Below are positions 16,170 to 25,132 of a stretch of 64,000 nucleotides of DNA, piece after piece (position 1 is the first letter of the stretch; the number at the start of each line of letters is the position of its first letter). The notes beneath the pieces are model-generated. The model was not told where the DNA came from and ran no database searches. It saw only the letters and a list, made by a program, of their open reading frames with translations. Position numbers and translations under genes: made by a program. Where the stretch lies: contig NZ_CBTY010000008.1 of NCBI RefSeq assembly GCF_000723185.1, positions 358,677-422,676 of the forward strand, given 5' to 3'. Origin of the DNA: Candidatus Nitrosotenuis uzonensis. Lineage in GTDB: Archaea > Thermoproteota > Nitrososphaeria > Nitrososphaerales > Nitrosopumilaceae.

Positions 16170-16946
16170 TTATGGATATCCATCAAGAACTTCGACATAG
16201 CTTGCAAACCTGTGACTTTTTGGTTGAACCTTTCTTTGAGTGTATTTTGTAATTGTCCTGCCAGAATAACCGCAATATCCAAGCGGCGACTCTATAGAAC
16301 CAATCTTGTATGCGTGTTCCAGCACGTTGTCTTGCAAGCTGTAATAATTGACAATTTTTTTTCTTACCACCTTTTGCAAGATTTTACCATATTTTTTCTG
16401 ACTCAAATAAGCAGCCGGTATTGAGCTGCCAAAAAAATAAACACTTTCCACCATGCCTGGATTTCCTGCAAGACGTCGTAATGCATGCAATATTACATCA
16501 GAGCCAAGCGAGTGCCCCATGAGACGGATTCGAGTCTGAGGCGATTTTCTTTTAAAATCAAGAATAAATTTTGCCAGATTCTTACCGTTTTTTTCCGCTA
16601 TGATTTTAGCCGTTTTCACCGCTTTCATCTCATATGACTTGAGATGCGCTCCATACACATTAGAGTCATAGCTAAATCCCACCACAGGATAGCCATACCC
16701 AAGATGAGCAAGGCGCGTCTTTGCAATCTTGAACTTTGCAAGCGCACCAAAAGTGTCATTTCGCATACCATGAACCATTATTGTGAATTCTTTTTGCCGC
16801 AAATTCTCAAAAAACTTTGAAGGATATAGGACATAATTGCCTTTTTTCAGCGTCACACCTGTCCTCAAATCATAGTACCCGCGTGTCGATATGCGAGGTA
16901 TCCTACTTTGAGCCGAGCTTTTCTTTGTGCTTTTTGATGTCCTCAT
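16170..16946 (-). CDS. Alpha/beta hydrolase (DUF900-like)
   Basis: About 258 residues. The core begins at ISTRGYYDLRTGV, typical of the family N-terminus. MVHGMRND is the oxyanion-hole strand, GHSLGSD the nucleophile elbow (Ser), and a late His lies in KSHRF. The proteins are uncharacterised serine hydrolases (esterase or lipase fold). The ATG at 16946 overlaps metG by 44 nt; the real start could be later, since the conserved region begins about 20 residues in. No signal peptide is seen, so it is cytosolic. It is transcribed with metG. Confidence 0.75.
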   Translation of the reverse strand: MRTSKSTKKSSAQSRIPRISTRGYYDLRTGVTLKKGNYVLYPSKFFENLRQKEFTIMVHGMRNDTFGALAKFKIAKTRLAHLGYGYPVVGFSYDSNVYGAHLKSYEMKAVKTAKIIAEKNGKNLAKFILDFKRKSPQTRIRLMGHSLGSDVILHALRRLAGNPGMVESVYFFGSSIPAAYLSQKKYGKILQKVVRKKIVNYYSLQDNVLEHAYKIGSIESPLGYCGYSGRTITKYTQRKVQPKSHRFASYVEVLDGYP

Positions 16947-18549
16947 CTTCCACTCTTGCAAACAACGGAGCTATCTGCCCCAGCTTGTGATCCGGTCGTA
17001 TTGAAATTTCTGACATCTGTTCCCATTTTACATCCGAAACTTTGCCCTGCATGCCAAGTTGGGTCCAGATCTTTTGTGCCGACTGGGGCAAAAACGGATA
17101 TAGTGCAACCGATATCGAACGTACTGCGTTTACCGACAGAAATACACACGTGTTCGTCCCAAGTCCTTTCTTCCAAGGTTCCTTGTGCTGGAAATACTGG
17201 TTAAAATAAATTGAAAACTCCATTATCTTCTTGAGCGCCCTGTCAAGATGATTCTGCTCCATTAGTGGGGTTATCTCAGAGGCAAGACCCTTGATTTTTG
17301 ATTCAGCCTCCTTATCCTTTTCATCATACACGTCAGGTGCTGGAATCATGCCGGAGAAAGTCTTTTGTGTGAATCCCAGTGCGCGGTTCACCAAATTCCC
17401 AAGGTTTGCAATAAGCTCAGAATTAATCCTGGTCGCAAAATCATCCCAATCAAAATTCAGATCATCCTGAGAATATGGATTGATAGAGACAAGATAGTAT
17501 CTCAAATAGTCTGCAGGATAGTAGCTAAGAAAGTCCTTTAATCCGATGTACCAGTTGCGGCTCTTGGATATTTTCTTTGACTGTAAGGTCAGGTGGCCTC
17601 GCGTCGGGATAAAATCCGGAAGCTTGTACTCTTCGTCTATTCCAAGCCTCATGGCAGGCAGGAATAGATAATGGTGGTATACGATATCCTTACCGATAAA
17701 ATGGTAAATGTCAGCCGAGTTCCAAAATTCTTTTCCGTTAATTCCCCTCTCATTTAAGAACTTGACCGCAGTTGATATGTATGCAAGATGATTGTCAAAC
17801 CAGCCGTAGAACACCTTTGATTCATCTCCTGGAATCGGGACGCCCCACGGAATGTCCCTTGTGATATCCCAATCTACAAGCCCCGATGATATCCAGTTCT
17901 GAACATATTTTTTTACATCCTTTTGCAGGTTTTCGTTCTCATCAAGCCATTTTGTGAGCTTGTCCCCAAAGTTTTTCAGCTTAAAAAAATAATGCGTTGT
18001 CTTTTCCTTTACAGGGGACTGCCCACATATTGCACATTTTGGATTCTCAATTTCCTCAGGAACGCGGCCACACTTTTCACACAGATCAGAATACTGGTCA
18101 GGTGCCTTGCAGTATGGACAGGTACCTACCACGTATCTGTCAGGTAGGAACTTTTTGTCATTTTTGCAGTAAAATTGAATTATCTCGGATTCGTAAATGT
18201 GACCATTATTTCGAAGCTTTTCAAAAACATATCTTACAAACTCAATGTTCTCAGGTGAGCTTGTACGGTAAAAAAAATCAAAGCAAATGTCAAACGTAGA
18301 AAAATCCTCGTAATCTCGCTTATTCCAGTATGCCACATATTCCTGCGTGCTCTTTTTTTCCTTTTCTGCCTGAATTAGAATAGGCGTGCCAAAATCATCT
18401 GATGCGCAGATATAGTACGCCTCAACTCCAGTTGACTTGAGAAACCTTGTAGTAACGTCCGCAGGAAGATATGTCGATGCAACATGGCCAAGATGAATCT
18501 CGCCGTTTGCATACGGTAACGCGCTAGTTACGATTGCTTTTTTCCTCAA
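16903..18549 (-). CDS. metG: Methionyl-tRNA synthetase
   Basis: 548 residues, class Ia. HLGH at residues 19-22 and KISKS near 325 are the two ATP-binding signatures. The Cys-rich insertion (CPYCKAPDQYSDLCEKCG...CAIC) is the double zinc knuckle of the archaeal/MetG1 type. The C-terminal tRNA-binding EMAP domain found in bacteria is absent. It charges initiator and elongator tRNA-Met. The start is TTG. The downstream hydrolase gene overlaps its 3' end. Confidence 0.95.
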   Translation of the reverse strand: MRKKAIVTSALPYANGEIHLGHVASTYLPADVTTRFLKSTGVEAYYICASDDFGTPILIQAEKEKKSTQEYVAYWNKRDYEDFSTFDICFDFFYRTSSPENIEFVRYVFEKLRNNGHIYESEIIQFYCKNDKKFLPDRYVVGTCPYCKAPDQYSDLCEKCGRVPEEIENPKCAICGQSPVKEKTTHYFFKLKNFGDKLTKWLDENENLQKDVKKYVQNWISSGLVDWDITRDIPWGVPIPGDESKVFYGWFDNHLAYISTAVKFLNERGINGKEFWNSADIYHFIGKDIVYHHYLFLPAMRLGIDEEYKLPDFIPTRGHLTLQSKKISKSRNWYIGLKDFLSYYPADYLRYYLVSINPYSQDDLNFDWDDFATRINSELIANLGNLVNRALGFTQKTFSGMIPAPDVYDEKDKEAESKIKGLASEITPLMEQNHLDRALKKIMEFSIYFNQYFQHKEPWKKGLGTNTCVFLSVNAVRSISVALYPFLPQSAQKIWTQLGMQGKVSDVKWEQMSEISIRPDHKLGQIAPLFARVEDEDIKKHKEKLGSK

Positions 18550-18582
18550 TATGTAAAAGCTTGTGAGCGCATCTTAATTAGT

Positions 18583-19824
18583 TTACCAGTTTTCACGATA
18601 CGCAACTTGTTTTTTTGATAGCGTATCAATTTTAACGCCCATTGCACCAAGTGCATCTACTGCAACCTGTTTGTCTATTTCCTCTGGGACCCTGATTACT
18701 TTTTTGCCTATCTTTTTGTGATTTTTCAGTATGTACAATATGGAGAGAATCTGGTTTGAAAAAGATAACGCCATCACTTCCGGCGGATGTCCTTCAGCTG
18801 CAACAAGGTTGGCCAGTCTGCCCTTTCCCACAAGGTAGACTTTGTTGCCATTCTGCAACACACATTCATCAAGGTTGGGCCTCACCTCACGAACTGATTT
18901 TGATTTGTTTAGTAAAAAGTCGCTGTCAATTTCCACATCGAAATGCCCCACATTTCCCATTATTGCCCCATCTTTCATTTTTAGGATGTGCTCCTTTCTT
19001 ATTATATCGCGCATTCCAGTGCACGTGATAAATATATCGCCTATTTTTGCAGCCTCAGACATTGGCATCACATCAAATCCATCCATGTGTGCTTCAAGTG
19101 CCTTTACTGGATCAGTCTCCGTGACAATTACCTTCGAGCCCATTCCGTGACTTCGTGCTGCAACTCCTTTGCCTACCCATCCATATCCTGCGACTACCAC
19201 TCGTTTTGATGCAAACAGTAGATTCATTGCGCGCAACAGGCCATCTATTGTGCTCTGGCCAGTGCCATATCTATTATCAAACATGTGTTTTGTGTAAGCT
19301 TCGTTTACAACTATCACCGGGTACCTCAACTTTCCTTTCTTCTCGATTGCCTTAATTCGGTTCACTCCAGCTGTTGTCTCCTCAGTTGAACCGAGAATTT
19401 TCATACTCTTGTATTTTTTATCAAAGTGTAGCTTTACGTTCATGTCAGCGCCATCGTCAGTGACAACTAACGGCCGGTGGTTTAGTACCTGCTCTATGCA
19501 CCAGTCGTATTCCTCGTTTGTCTCATCATTCCATGCGTACGTATGGATTCCCTCCGATGCAAGAAATGCAGCAATGTCATCTTGTGTAGTAAGAGGGTTT
19601 CCAGCGCAGGCCGCAACATTTGCGCCTAGTTCTTTTGCGCCCATCAAAAGCACTGATGTCTCTTTTGTTATATGCAGACAAAATCCCAAAGTTATTCCTT
19701 TGAACGGTTGAGAGTTTTTCAGTCGTTTGATCGTGTTATCCAAAATAGGCATGTGACTTCTTGCCCACTCGTATGACGTTCTGCCCTGATCTGCCAGACT
19801 CTCGTCTTTTACCTTGCTCAACAT
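18583..19824 (-). CDS. ahcY: S-adenosylhomocysteine hydrolase
   Basis: 413 residues. GYGWVGKGVAARSHGMGSKV is the NAD-binding Rossmann motif, VTDDGADM and NVGHFDVEID are substrate and cofactor contacts, and the C-terminus carries the lid element. It splits S-adenosylhomocysteine into adenosine and homocysteine, sustaining methyltransferases. The ATG at 19824 gives the usual archaeal length; the open frame further upstream encodes a low-complexity Phe/Arg stretch and is not coding. It is followed by metG on the same strand after 33 bp, putting two methionine-related genes together. Confidence 0.94.
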   Translation of the reverse strand: MLSKVKDESLADQGRTSYEWARSHMPILDNTIKRLKNSQPFKGITLGFCLHITKETSVLLMGAKELGANVAACAGNPLTTQDDIAAFLASEGIHTYAWNDETNEEYDWCIEQVLNHRPLVVTDDGADMNVKLHFDKKYKSMKILGSTEETTAGVNRIKAIEKKGKLRYPVIVVNEAYTKHMFDNRYGTGQSTIDGLLRAMNLLFASKRVVVAGYGWVGKGVAARSHGMGSKVIVTETDPVKALEAHMDGFDVMPMSEAAKIGDIFITCTGMRDIIRKEHILKMKDGAIMGNVGHFDVEIDSDFLLNKSKSVREVRPNLDECVLQNGNKVYLVGKGRLANLVAAEGHPPEVMALSFSNQILSILYILKNHKKIGKKVIRVPEEIDKQVAVDALGAMGVKIDTLSKKQVAYRENW

Positions 19825-19904
19825 TCGTTCAAAAAAATATGCACTAAAAAATCTTCTCATATGCAAAAAACAAACTAAATATCTGGCAGGAAAAAATGCA
19901 GTGC

Positions 19905-20207
19905 ATGACATGGCAGAAAGTAGCAGAAAAAGGCGAGATTCCAGCCGGCAAGTCAAAAGAGTTTGCCGTCAATGGGAAGAAAATAGCAGTATTCAACCAG
20001 AATGGCTATCACTGCCTTGATGCACTCTGCGTACATCAGGACGGCTCCATTGCCCCAGGCAAACTTGATGGGGACATAGTAGAGTGTCCACTACACTTTT
20101 GGCATTACAACATAAGGACTGGCGAGCTTTTGGACTATCTAAAAGGCGTCAAACTGCAGACATACAAAGTCGAGGCAAGAAATGACGGCATATACGTTGA
20201 TATCTAG
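19905..20207 (+). CDS. Small Rieske-type [2Fe-2S] ferredoxin
   Basis: 100 residues, a single Rieske domain. Cluster ligands are C42-x-H44 (CVH) and C61-x2-H64 (CPLH), spaced as in bacterial dioxygenase ferredoxins and nitrite-reductase small subunits. There is no TM helix, so it is a soluble electron carrier and not a bc1 component. The ATG at 19905 lies 26 nt from the CTAAATATC box; the ATG at 19896 would not. The electron partner is not encoded next to it. Confidence 0.85.
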   Translation: MTWQKVAEKGEIPAGKSKEFAVNGKKIAVFNQNGYHCLDALCVHQDGSIAPGKLDGDIVECPLHFWHYNIRTGELLDYLKGVKLQTYKVEARNDGIYVDI

Positions 20208-20245
20208 TCAATACAATTTTTAATTCACACGTCAAACCAAAACCA

Positions 20246-21028
20246 GTGAACCAGGAGATCCTTAACCAGATAAAAAAACAAGACTATGAAGCGATTCAGA
20301 ACTCAATAACAGCATTCCTTGCCAACCACATTAAAAAGTCAAATGCACGAGGTCTTGTCTTTGGCTTGAGCGGTGGAATAGATTCTGCTGTGATTGCACA
20401 CATTTGCGCAAAATCATTTCATGACAAGACTCTGGCTCTGATCATGCCGGACAGCAAAATATCGCCAAAAGAAGAAACCGAGGACGCACTGGAAATAGTT
20501 GATTCGCTAAAACTCGAATACAAACTCATCGACATCAATCTAATTCATGCCCAGTTTGCAAATATTTTAGAGCCGGAAGAAAAAGCCCTTGGCAACCTCC
20601 GGGCAAGAATACGTGCAAGCATTCTATACTATTATGCAAATTTGAGAAACTATCTTGTGATAGGCTCCAGCGACAGATCAGAGCAGATGATAGGATACTT
20701 TACCAAATTCGGCGACGGCAGTGCAGACATATTGCCTATTGCATCATTATACAAGACTCAGATACGTGAGCTTGCGCGTTACCTCGGAGTCAAGGACACT
20801 ATCATTTCCAAAAAAAGTAGCCCTCACCTCTGGCACGGGCACCTTGCCGAAGAAGAAATCGGCATCTCATATGAGGAAATAGACATAGCACTCTACTGTA
20901 TCGTAGACAAAGCAATGACAGTTGAGAGAGCGGCAGAGGCTGCAGTAATGGACAAAGACAAAATCGAAAAAATCTATCAATTGTATAAAAAAAGCGAACA
21001 TAAGAGAATAATGCCACCAAGGCTCTGA
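20246..21028 (+). CDS. nadE: NH3-dependent NAD synthetase
   Basis: 260 residues. The PP-loop SGGIDS is at residues 42-47, followed by SSDRSEQMIGYFTKFGDG (deamido-NAD and ammonia site) and KKSSPHLWHG near the C-terminus. It has no glutaminase (nitrilase) domain, so free ammonia is the nitrogen donor, which suits an ammonia-oxidizing organism. It makes NAD from deamido-NAD and ATP. The start is GTG. The next gene, cysS, starts 10 bp after the stop and probably shares its transcript. Confidence 0.93.
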   Translation: MNQEILNQIKKQDYEAIQNSITAFLANHIKKSNARGLVFGLSGGIDSAVIAHICAKSFHDKTLALIMPDSKISPKEETEDALEIVDSLKLEYKLIDINLIHAQFANILEPEEKALGNLRARIRASILYYYANLRNYLVIGSSDRSEQMIGYFTKFGDGSADILPIASLYKTQIRELARYLGVKDTIISKKSSPHLWHGHLAEEEIGISYEEIDIALYCIVDKAMTVERAAEAAVMDKDKIEKIYQLYKKSEHKRIMPPRL

Positions 21029-21038
21029 GGTAATTGAA

Positions 21039-22430
21039 TTGAGAATTTTTGATACACTAAGAGCAAGCGAGGAACCGGTAAATGGAGATAACATCAGAAT
21101 ATATCTTTGCGGTGTCACTGTCTACGATGAATCGCACATCGGACATGCACGCACCATCATCATATTTGACACTTTGCGCCGATACCTCGAATCAAAAGGA
21201 AAGATGGTGAACTTTGTTCAAAACTTTACCGATGTTGATGATAAGATAATCAAGCGGGCAACAGCAGAAAACGTTCACCCACTTGAGATAAGCAGGCGCT
21301 ATATCGACCATTATTTTGAGGATTTCGATAGGCTAAACATAAAGCGCGCCACGGTTCACCCAAAGGCAACAGAACACATACCTGAAATGATAGAGCTCAT
21401 CAAAAATCTGATCAATGCAGGATTTGCCTATGTATCAAGAAATGGTGTATACTATAGTGTAGCAAAGTTTCCAGAGTACGGCAAACTGTCAAAAAAGAAG
21501 ACAGAGGATCTCATTTCAGGAGCAAGAATAGAAATCGATGAAACAAAAAATGATCCGCTAGACTTTGCGTTATGGAAGTTTTCAGACACTGAGCCGAGCT
21601 GGCCAAGTCCGTGGGGAAGCGGCAGGCCCGGCTGGCATATTGAATGCTCTGCAATGAGCCTCAAATATCTGGGTGAAGAATTCGAGATTCATGGAGGCGG
21701 ACGTGATCTTATCTTTCCTCATCATGAAAACGAAATTGCACAGACAGAGGCATTCACAAAAAAACCACTTGCCAAGTTGTGGATGCATGTAGGGATGGTG
21801 ACAATAAATGGCGAGAAAATGTCAAAGTCGCTTGGCAACATAAAGTCAGTCAGACATGTTCTTGATGGCTGGGGCCCCAATGTGATCAGACTGTTCTGTC
21901 TTTCCGGCCACTACTCCAAGGCAATAGACTATTCTGAGGAGCTGCTCAGGGAGAACCTAATAAAGTGGCGTCAAGTCGAAACCGCCTACTATGAGATGAT
22001 CATGGCAGATGATACGTTGCCTGCCGCGGACGAAGTATCGATGCTTGCAGCAGAATCCAGAAGAGAATTTGACGATGCCCTAGAATCAGACTTTAATACA
22101 CCGCTTGCCATAAACGCATTTTTCAAGATGGTCAAAGGGATAAACAGAATTGCCGCAGCAGAGACAATGACAAAACAGACAGCATTAGTAATACTTCCTG
22201 AATTTGAAAGAATGCTTGGAATCCTTGGCCTACAAGTCCAGAAAGTAACAGAGGAAGAAAAACAGAAAATAACTAACATGATAAAAGAGCGCGATATTTT
22301 GCGGGCACAAAAACAATACCAAGAAGCAGACAAGATGCGTGAGCAGATCTCACAAATGAACATAGTCCTGCTTGATCATAAGAACAAAACAATCTGGATG
22401 AAAAAAGAAAAGATAAGAGCAGACTCCTAG
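21039..22430 (+). CDS. cysS: Cysteinyl-tRNA synthetase
   Basis: 463 residues, class Ia. HIGH is at residues 33-36, KMSKS near 260, and the zinc site includes Cys24 (YLCGVTVYD) plus the WHIECSAM and HENE motifs. It charges tRNA-Cys. The start is TTG, 10 bp behind nadE. The 3' end is convergent with the YchF gene, and the two share four bases. The length is normal for the archaeal enzyme. Confidence 0.95.
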   Translation: MRIFDTLRASEEPVNGDNIRIYLCGVTVYDESHIGHARTIIIFDTLRRYLESKGKMVNFVQNFTDVDDKIIKRATAENVHPLEISRRYIDHYFEDFDRLNIKRATVHPKATEHIPEMIELIKNLINAGFAYVSRNGVYYSVAKFPEYGKLSKKKTEDLISGARIEIDETKNDPLDFALWKFSDTEPSWPSPWGSGRPGWHIECSAMSLKYLGEEFEIHGGGRDLIFPHHENEIAQTEAFTKKPLAKLWMHVGMVTINGEKMSKSLGNIKSVRHVLDGWGPNVIRLFCLSGHYSKAIDYSEELLRENLIKWRQVETAYYEMIMADDTLPAADEVSMLAAESRREFDDALESDFNTPLAINAFFKMVKGINRIAAAETMTKQTALVILPEFERMLGILGLQVQKVTEEEKQKITNMIKERDILRAQKQYQEADKMREQISQMNIVLLDHKNKTIWMKKEKIRADS

Positions 22431-23644
22431 TGCGTCTTTTTTGATGCGCTTACAAGAGATATGACGTCTCTGTCCCTCAGCTGGTATGTAGTCGGCAGCC
22501 TGAGGTTGTATCGAATGTCCTTTGCATAGAGAAGTCCCTTTATCAGATCCGTGTGAACTTCCTTTGCAAGATCGGCAACGGTTGCACCGTCCTTGAGCAA
22601 CATAAGATCAGGCAGCACGTTGCCTTTCTTATCAGAGAGTCTTTCCTCGTCGGCCACAGGGTATACTGTGTTCATCTTTAGGAGCTTAAACACTGTCACA
22701 TTGATTGCAAACTGGACGCCTGTTCTCATGTACTCACCCATTATCTCTTTTGTGATAAAATCAAGCGCATTTTTTTGCTTGCCGCTCAGCTCATCTGGTT
22801 TTATTATCTCAAACTGCTCAGAACCTGGGGAGTACTTGATCAGTCCTTTCTGCTCTGCCCGCCTTAATGATAGCTCGCTGTCTGCGCTTGCGGGCACAAC
22901 TATCATGTCTATGAAGCGTTCTCGCAGACGCGCAAAGTTCTTGTCAGCACCCTCCACATCTATCTTGTTTGCCACAATGAGTGTGGGTTTTGATATCTTG
23001 CGTAGTATTGAGGCAAATTTTTTGCTTTCCTTAAAGTCAATAGCATCAAAGTCTTTATCTTCAATATTAGCTGCCTGCAGTGCCTCCTTTACATGATAGT
23101 TATTCACACCTATTCCTCTGTACAGGTCTGCTATTGCGACAACCTTGTCAGTTCCTGACGCAATGGTTTTTGATACCTTGTCACGGTTTCCTTCCAATAT
23201 TTTCAGGTACCACATTATCAGTTCTTCTTCAATATCTGCAAAATCAGATATCGGATCCCCCGCACCCGTCTCGGCAATTTTACCAGATGAATCTATTCCA
23301 CCAGAAACATCAACTACGTGTAGTAATGCGTCCGACTGGGCAGCAACAGAAAGAAATTGGTTGCCAAGCCCCTTTCCCTGCCATGCGTCTTTTATCAGGC
23401 CTGGAAGGTCGATAAGCTCTATTGGTATATACCTCCAACCGTCTATGCATTTTGAATTCTTTGGGTTGTCAACTACATTAAATTCCGGATGAACACAAAG
23501 TGTGATTGCATTAGCTGTAGCAGATTCTGGTTTTTTTGTCGTAAACGGATACGTTGAGATTTCAGATGAAGACAGTGTGGCTGAATTGAAAAACGTGGTT
23601 TTTCCAGTATTGGTCTTGCCGATAATTCCTATCTTTATTGGCAC
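22427..23644 (-). CDS. ychF: YchF/OLA1-type GTPase of the Obg superfamily
   Basis: 405 residues. The P-loop GKTNTGKTT is near residue 10, STYPFTTKKPE is the Switch I region, DLPGL is Switch II, and NKID near residue 245 is the base-specificity motif. The C-terminus carries a TGS-like ubiquitin fold. The archaeal group is related to YchF/DRG proteins, which bind ribosomes and hydrolyse ATP or GTP; the exact role is unsettled. The start is GTG. It is a single-gene unit, convergent with cysS. Confidence 0.88.
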   Translation of the reverse strand: MPIKIGIIGKTNTGKTTFFNSATLSSSEISTYPFTTKKPESATANAITLCVHPEFNVVDNPKNSKCIDGWRYIPIELIDLPGLIKDAWQGKGLGNQFLSVAAQSDALLHVVDVSGGIDSSGKIAETGAGDPISDFADIEEELIMWYLKILEGNRDKVSKTIASGTDKVVAIADLYRGIGVNNYHVKEALQAANIEDKDFDAIDFKESKKFASILRKISKPTLIVANKIDVEGADKNFARLRERFIDMIVVPASADSELSLRRAEQKGLIKYSPGSEQFEIIKPDELSGKQKNALDFITKEIMGEYMRTGVQFAINVTVFKLLKMNTVYPVADEERLSDKKGNVLPDLMLLKDGATVADLAKEVHTDLIKGLLYAKDIRYNLRLPTTYQLRDRDVISLVSASKKTH

Positions 23645-23680
23645 ATGTACAATTGCGAATTTAGCTATTTATCTCTGACT

Positions 23681-24052
23681 CTAGTGGACGTGGTCGTTAT
23701 CAGGTCTTTGGCGAATTTTATCAGAGGTGTTTTTCAGCTCATCAATTGACCAGGAGATTTCACCAATATCTTCTTGTGTGAGAGTATCATCCCACTTGTC
23801 AAGAACAGTCTTTGAAATCTGACATGCATGATACAGCAGATTCCAGTACGGATGGTGTTCCGCAGTAGTGTATGCAAGCTCTACTACATCCTCAAGCCCG
23901 CTTTTGGCTCTTGATATAGAGCTTGAGTTCTCTCCAAAAATTCTGATGATCCCTCCGTCAACATAAGAGTCGACTTTGAGCATCACACCCTGCCTAGAAT
24001 ATGAATCCACTAGATCTTGAAGAGATTTAAAAAAATCATCAAAACTTGCCAT
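23681..24052 (-). CDS. Hypothetical protein, coupled to the CoA-binding protein gene
   Basis: 123 residues, soluble, mixed alpha/beta. The N-terminal half (VMLKVDSYVDGGIIRIFGENS) looks like a small beta sheet, the C-terminal half is helical, and a His-rich end (NDHVH) closes it. No family recognised. The ATG shares one base with the TAA of the preceding gene (TAATG), so translation is coupled to the CoA-binding protein. Confidence 0.7.
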   Translation of the reverse strand: MASFDDFFKSLQDLVDSYSRQGVMLKVDSYVDGGIIRIFGENSSSISRAKSGLEDVVELAYTTAEHHPYWNLLYHACQISKTVLDKWDDTLTQEDIGEISWSIDELKNTSDKIRQRPDNDHVH

Positions 24053-24465
24053 TAGAACAACCGCTGATGCTCAGCTAGCATGCACCTGTTAAAGACTACC
24101 TTTATTCCGGCACTTTTTGCAAGGTTTTCTGCTTCCTCATTGTGTATTCCTTCTTGCAGCCAGATTACCTTGGGTTTTTTCTTTATTGCCTCCTGGATTA
24201 CCGGTAGGACTTGATCTGAGGGCCTAAAGACATCCACAATGTCAATCTGCTCAGGCACTTCTTGCAGACTTGGATAGCACTTTCTTTCAAGTATGCTGTC
24301 TGCGGTGGGATTCACAGGTACGATGTTGTAGCCGTTCTCAAGCAGGTATTTTGGAACATAGTTTGCAGCCTTTTCTTCGTTTTTTGACATTCCCACCACT
24401 GCTACGTTCTTTAGTGACAATATACTGCGTATTTCATCATCAGAGTGTGGATCTTTTTCCATCAT
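24052..24465 (-). CDS. CoA-binding domain protein (YccU type)
   Basis: 137 residues. The Rossmann-like CoA-binding domain starts at HSDDEIRSILSLKNVAVVGMSKNE, the usual N-terminus of this family, followed by YPSLQEVPEQIDIVDVFRPSD and WLQEGIHNEEAENLAKSAG. I chose ATG 24465 because an ATTATATC box lies 24-27 nt upstream and the family starts there. An ATG at 24555, overlapping the start codon of the divergent gene, would add 30 residues without homology. Proteins of this family bind CoA or a related nucleotide; the physiological role is not known. Confidence 0.8.
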   Translation of the reverse strand: MMEKDPHSDDEIRSILSLKNVAVVGMSKNEEKAANYVPKYLLENGYNIVPVNPTADSILERKCYPSLQEVPEQIDIVDVFRPSDQVLPVIQEAIKKKPKVIWLQEGIHNEEAENLAKSAGIKVVFNRCMLAEHQRLF

Positions 24466-24553
24466 ATTGTATCTGCTTGCAAGTGATATAATTTCTTTGG
24501 AGTCCAGCACTTCATTGGAAAGTTCTTTATAGGAAAAATCCAGAACATCAACC

Positions 24554-25090
24554 ATGGAAGAAGAACCAAAAGACATCATAGTTCTTGGTGCGATCAAAAG
24601 AGGAGCAAAGAAATTCGGTAAGATAAGGGACAAGACAGGCATAGAGCCAGAAGAGCTAAACAAAATACTTGAAAAGCTTGAAGAGCGCGGCCTCATACGG
24701 GTGGAGAAGAAAAAAGGATTCCTTGGAGGCGAAAAGATAGAATTGCATGTAACCGAAAAAGGAGACAACGAGCTGCAACAGAGAATACACGAAATGGAAC
24801 AAAAATGGAACCAGATGGTGCAGCTATACAAGCTAGGCGATAAAAAGAAGCTTGAAGAGTTCATGGGTAGTAACAAATCGGACTTTGCAATGATGATGTT
24901 CTTTGGAATAATGAATATGATGATGTTCTCAATGATGTTTTCGATGATAGGTGCGTCAATGCATGATTATGTTCCTGCAGACCAGGTTCCTCCTGGCGCC
25001 GAGAACCAGCCTGGTGATGCCGGAGGCGATATGGGCGGGGATGCAGGCGTAGGAGATACTGGCGGCTACGACATCGACATCGGCTTTTAA
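24554..25090 (+). CDS. wHTH protein with Met-rich hydrophobic helix
   Basis: 178 residues in three parts. Residues 1-75 are a winged helix (GAIKRGAKKFGKIRDKTGIE...LEERGLIRVEKK). Residues 76-105 are a charged linker helix. Residues ~110-138 are a hydrophobic helix in which almost half the residues are Met (FAMMMFFGIMNMMMFSMMFS). An Asp/Gly-rich acidic tail ends the protein. It looks like a DNA-binding domain tethered to the membrane, or one that oligomerises through a Met-rich helix. The TTTATAGG box is 25 nt upstream. A metal-sensing role for the Met cluster is possible but unproven. Confidence 0.75.
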   Translation: MEEEPKDIIVLGAIKRGAKKFGKIRDKTGIEPEELNKILEKLEERGLIRVEKKKGFLGGEKIELHVTEKGDNELQQRIHEMEQKWNQMVQLYKLGDKKKLEEFMGSNKSDFAMMMFFGIMNMMMFSMMFSMIGASMHDYVPADQVPPGAENQPGDAGGDMGGDAGVGDTGGYDIDIGF

Positions 25091-25132
25091 CTCGTTGAAA
25101 TTTTAAATCACTGAACAAACTAGGCAGAATAG

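Noticed and set aside
19825-19956. 44-residue N-terminal extension of the SAH hydrolase
   Set aside because: The extension is Phe/Arg-rich low complexity, and the ATG at 19824 gives the normal length.
24465-24555. Start codons of two divergent genes sharing CATG at 24553-24556
   Set aside because: The longer start of the CoA-binding protein adds 30 residues not seen in the family, and a TATA box fits the inner ATG at 24465. The overlap is probably only apparent.
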